The notes under the pieces are model-generated. The model saw only the letters and a program-made list of their open reading frames with translations. It searched no databases and was not told the DNA's origin. A stretch of DNA of 8,500 nucleotides from a bacterium BMS3Bbin02 (GTDB lineage Bacteria > Actinomycetota > Acidimicrobiia > Spongiisociales > UBA5794): positions 1 through 8,500 of the forward strand of contig BDTL01000284.1 of the NCBI GenBank assembly GCA_002898115.1. The letters run 5' to 3'. Shown one piece after another: positions 6,836-8,500 of this stretch. A program made the position numbers and the translations under genes. The stretch's first letter is position 1. Each line of letters opens with the position of its first letter.

Positions 6836-7606
6836 ATGTGCCGCCTAGCCGGGTATGTGGGGAGTCCGATCCCGCTCGCCGAGGCGCTCTATCGAGCGCC
6901 TCATTCGCTCGAAAAACAAGCGTACGAACCTCGCGAGCAGATCCACGGCGCCGTCAACGTTGATGGCACCGGTGTGGCATGGTGGAATGGGGACGACCCC
7001 GAACCCCTTCGTTACGTCACCCCGTTGGCGCCCTGGCAGGACGCTAACCTCCCCGCACTTTCCGAGCGACTGACATCCGGGATATTTCTCGCCGCCGTTC
7101 GTTCGGCAAGCCCCGGCATCGCGATCGGACCGTCGAACGTCGCTCCGTTCGTCGTGGACACGATGGCAGCGGTTCACAACGGTCGCATCACCGGCTTTCG
7201 CGGCGAACTAGGTCGGGAACTCGTGAGCTCACTCTCTGGCGATGCCTACACACACTTTCACGCGGTGAATGACTCGCTGGCCCTGTTCCTGACAGTCATC
7301 GACCGTTACACGGACGATCTTGTCCTCGCTACGACCGCGGCCCTTGCTCACGTCGACGCTCTCGTCAAGAAACACGACTCCGATGCAACGCTCAACCTCG
7401 TCGTCTCCGATGGAGCCGGAATCGTGGCGGCTCACCACTCCGTGAACGCCCCTCTCAATACCCTCTACACCTCACAACGAAGCGGTGGATCATGGGTGGT
7501 ATCCGAGCCGCTGGACGACGACCCGGACTGGACCCCGGTGCCCGATCACCACCTCGTACATCTCACGTCAAGCGGCATTACCACGCACCCTCTGGAGGCG
7601 TCATGA
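6836..7606 (+). CDS. egtC: Gamma-glutamyl hercynylcysteine S-oxide amidohydrolase EgtC
   Basis: EgtC is a class II glutamine-amidotransferase-like (Ntn) hydrolase that removes glutamate from gamma-glutamyl-hercynylcysteine sulfoxide, the product of EgtB. The protein begins MCRLAGYVG, so Cys2 becomes the N-terminal nucleophile once Met is removed; this fixes the start at 6836 although the same frame is open much further upstream. Other motifs are NVDGTGVAWW (41-50), the AVHNGRITGF substrate-loop motif (112-121) and SEPLDDDPDWTPVPDHHLV (223-241), a typical EgtC tail. At 256 residues it is about 25 longer than mycobacterial EgtC as I recall it. There is no Shine-Dalgarno worth the name, and with one base between genes, translation probably depends on ribosomes finishing egtB. 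The stop overlaps the egtD start. EgtC implies the gamma-glutamylcysteine route, so EgtA should exist elsewhere. Confidence 0.95.
   Translation: MCRLAGYVGSPIPLAEALYRAPHSLEKQAYEPREQIHGAVNVDGTGVAWWNGDDPEPLRYVTPLAPWQDANLPALSERLTSGIFLAAVRSASPGIAIGPSNVAPFVVDTMAAVHNGRITGFRGELGRELVSSLSGDAYTHFHAVNDSLALFLTVIDRYTDDLVLATTAALAHVDALVKKHDSDATLNLVVSDGAGIVAAHHSVNAPLNTLYTSQRSGGSWVVSEPLDDDPDWTPVPDHHLVHLTSSGITTHPLEAS
7594..7598 (+). promoter_or_regulatory. Ribosome binding site for egtD inside the egtC end
   Basis: GGAGG lies within the last codons of egtC, 4 nt before ATG 7603. The spacing is short but the core is strong. Together with the ATGA stop/start overlap it supports this start for egtD and coupled translation. 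Confidence 0.55.
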
Positions 7607-8500
7607 CACGACAGCTCGAAACCGCGGCATCTGTTCGGAGGCTGTCCCCTCCGTCCAATGTCGGATCCGAACTCGCGGCAGACACCTTTGCAGGGCTGAC
7701 GAGCACGCCGAAACAACTGTCCTCAAAGTACTTCTACGATGCCCGAGGATCGGAGCTCTTCGAAGACATCACACAACTCCCCGAGTACTACCTCACACGA
7801 GCAGAAGCCGAGATCCTCACGCTGTACGCCGACGAGATGATGGACGCCATCAAGCCCGAAGAACTCCTCGAGCTTGGCTCCGGTTACTCCGTGAAGACAC
7901 GCCTCCTCCTCGAAGCGCTCAACCGAGCAGGGACAGGAACGTTGTACATACCGTTCGACATCTCCGAAACCGCGATACGTGATGCGTCTGCCACGTTGAG
8001 CGACCACTACCCGTGGCTTACCATCGAAGGGCTTGTCGGAGACTTCCCGGCTGATCTGCCAAGGATTCCTCACAGTGGACGGCGACTTGTTACGTTCCTC
8101 GGATCGACGATCGGGAACTTCCGGTCACCCGACAGAGTCGAGTTCTACCGCTCGGTCGGCGCCATGTTGGAACCAACTGATGGTCTCCTCGTCGGGGTCG
8201 ATCTCGTAAAGGACATCAACACCCTCCTCGCCGCCTACGACGACAGCGCCGGCGTCACCGCAGAGTTCAATAGGAACATCCTCCACGTCCTCAACCGGGA
8301 ACTTGGCGCCAACTTCCCGGTCGACGAGTTCGACTATGTCGTGCGCTGGGATGCGGTGGATGAATGCGTCTCGATGGGCCTACGAGCCACCCGGGACATG
8401 ACCGTAACAATCGCCGCTATCGGCCTGACGATTCGTCTCGCAGAAGGCGAAGAGATCCACGACGAGGTGTCATGTACGTTCAGTCGTGACGTCGTGGAAG
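7603..8500 (+). CDS. egtD: L-histidine N-alpha-methyltransferase EgtD, partial (C-terminus beyond right edge)
   Basis: EgtD transfers three methyl groups from S-adenosylmethionine to histidine to make hercynine, the first committed intermediate of ergothioneine synthesis. I read 299 residues to the edge; the mycobacterial enzyme is about 320, so only the last strands are missing. Motifs: KYFYDARGSELFEDITQLPEYY (42-63), ELLELGSGYSVKTRLLL (87-103) for the SAM loop, FDISETAI (118-125), VTFLGSTIGNF (163-173), VGVDLVKD (197-204), AAYDDSAGVTAEFNRNILHVLNREL (210-234) and the start of the substrate lid GEEIHDEVS (282-290). Taking a constant offset of six from M. smegmatis EgtD, all known histidine-binding positions are kept: Y62, N172, Y212, M258, E288 and S290. 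The ATG overlaps the egtC stop in ATGA. Confidence is high on both family and role. Confidence 0.97.
   Translation, partial: MTRQLETAASVRRLSPPSNVGSELAADTFAGLTSTPKQLSSKYFYDARGSELFEDITQLPEYYLTRAEAEILTLYADEMMDAIKPEELLELGSGYSVKTRLLLEALNRAGTGTLYIPFDISETAIRDASATLSDHYPWLTIEGLVGDFPADLPRIPHSGRRLVTFLGSTIGNFRSPDRVEFYRSVGAMLEPTDGLLVGVDLVKDINTLLAAYDDSAGVTAEFNRNILHVLNRELGANFPVDEFDYVVRWDAVDECVSMGLRATRDMTVTIAAIGLTIRLAEGEEIHDEVSCTFSRDVVE

Overview
The window looks like chromosomal DNA from a high-GC actinobacterium. The evidence is the GC-rich third codon positions, an actinobacterial-style DapC aminotransferase, the egtB-egtC-egtD ergothioneine order, and several starts that look leaderless. I lean towards Acidimicrobiia or a related lineage, because the 133-residue anchored protein resembles small secreted proteins I associate with that group. 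This placement is inference, not proof.

Layout, left to right. Minus strand 943 to the left edge: most of dapC, a PLP aminotransferase of lysine/diaminopimelate synthesis, cut off by the edge. A 57-bp divergent gap follows. Plus strand 1001-1402: a small signal-anchored protein with a predicted beta-sandwich exterior. Plus strand about 1485-3848: a large polytopic membrane protein that ends in an alpha/beta-hydrolase-like domain (SHSQG nucleophile elbow). Plus strand 3935-5356: an FAD-linked 2-hydroxyacid dehydrogenase of the D-lactate/D-2-hydroxyglutarate/GlcD family. Plus strand 5497 to the right edge: the ergothioneine genes egtB, egtC and egtD, separated by 1 nt and then overlapping by 4 nt; egtD is cut off by the edge.

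How the genes work together. EgtD trimethylates histidine to hercynine. EgtB, an iron sulfoxide synthase, joins hercynine to gamma-glutamylcysteine. EgtC removes the glutamate. The C-S lyase step (EgtE) would follow downstream and is not visible. The gamma-glutamylcysteine ligase gene egtA, which leads the mycobacterial cluster, is not present directly upstream; the FAD dehydrogenase sits there instead. The other genes have no clear pathway link to ergothioneine.

No RNA genes, insertion sequences, CRISPR arrays or convincing intrinsic terminators were seen. The gene-free gaps (944-1000, 1403-1484, 3849-3934, 5357-5496) are all under 150 bp. The least ordinary items are the membrane protein with its apparently split hydrolase domain, the repeated placement of -10-like hexamers 5-6 nt before start codons, and the missing egtA. 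I see no clear evidence of an undescribed multi-gene system.
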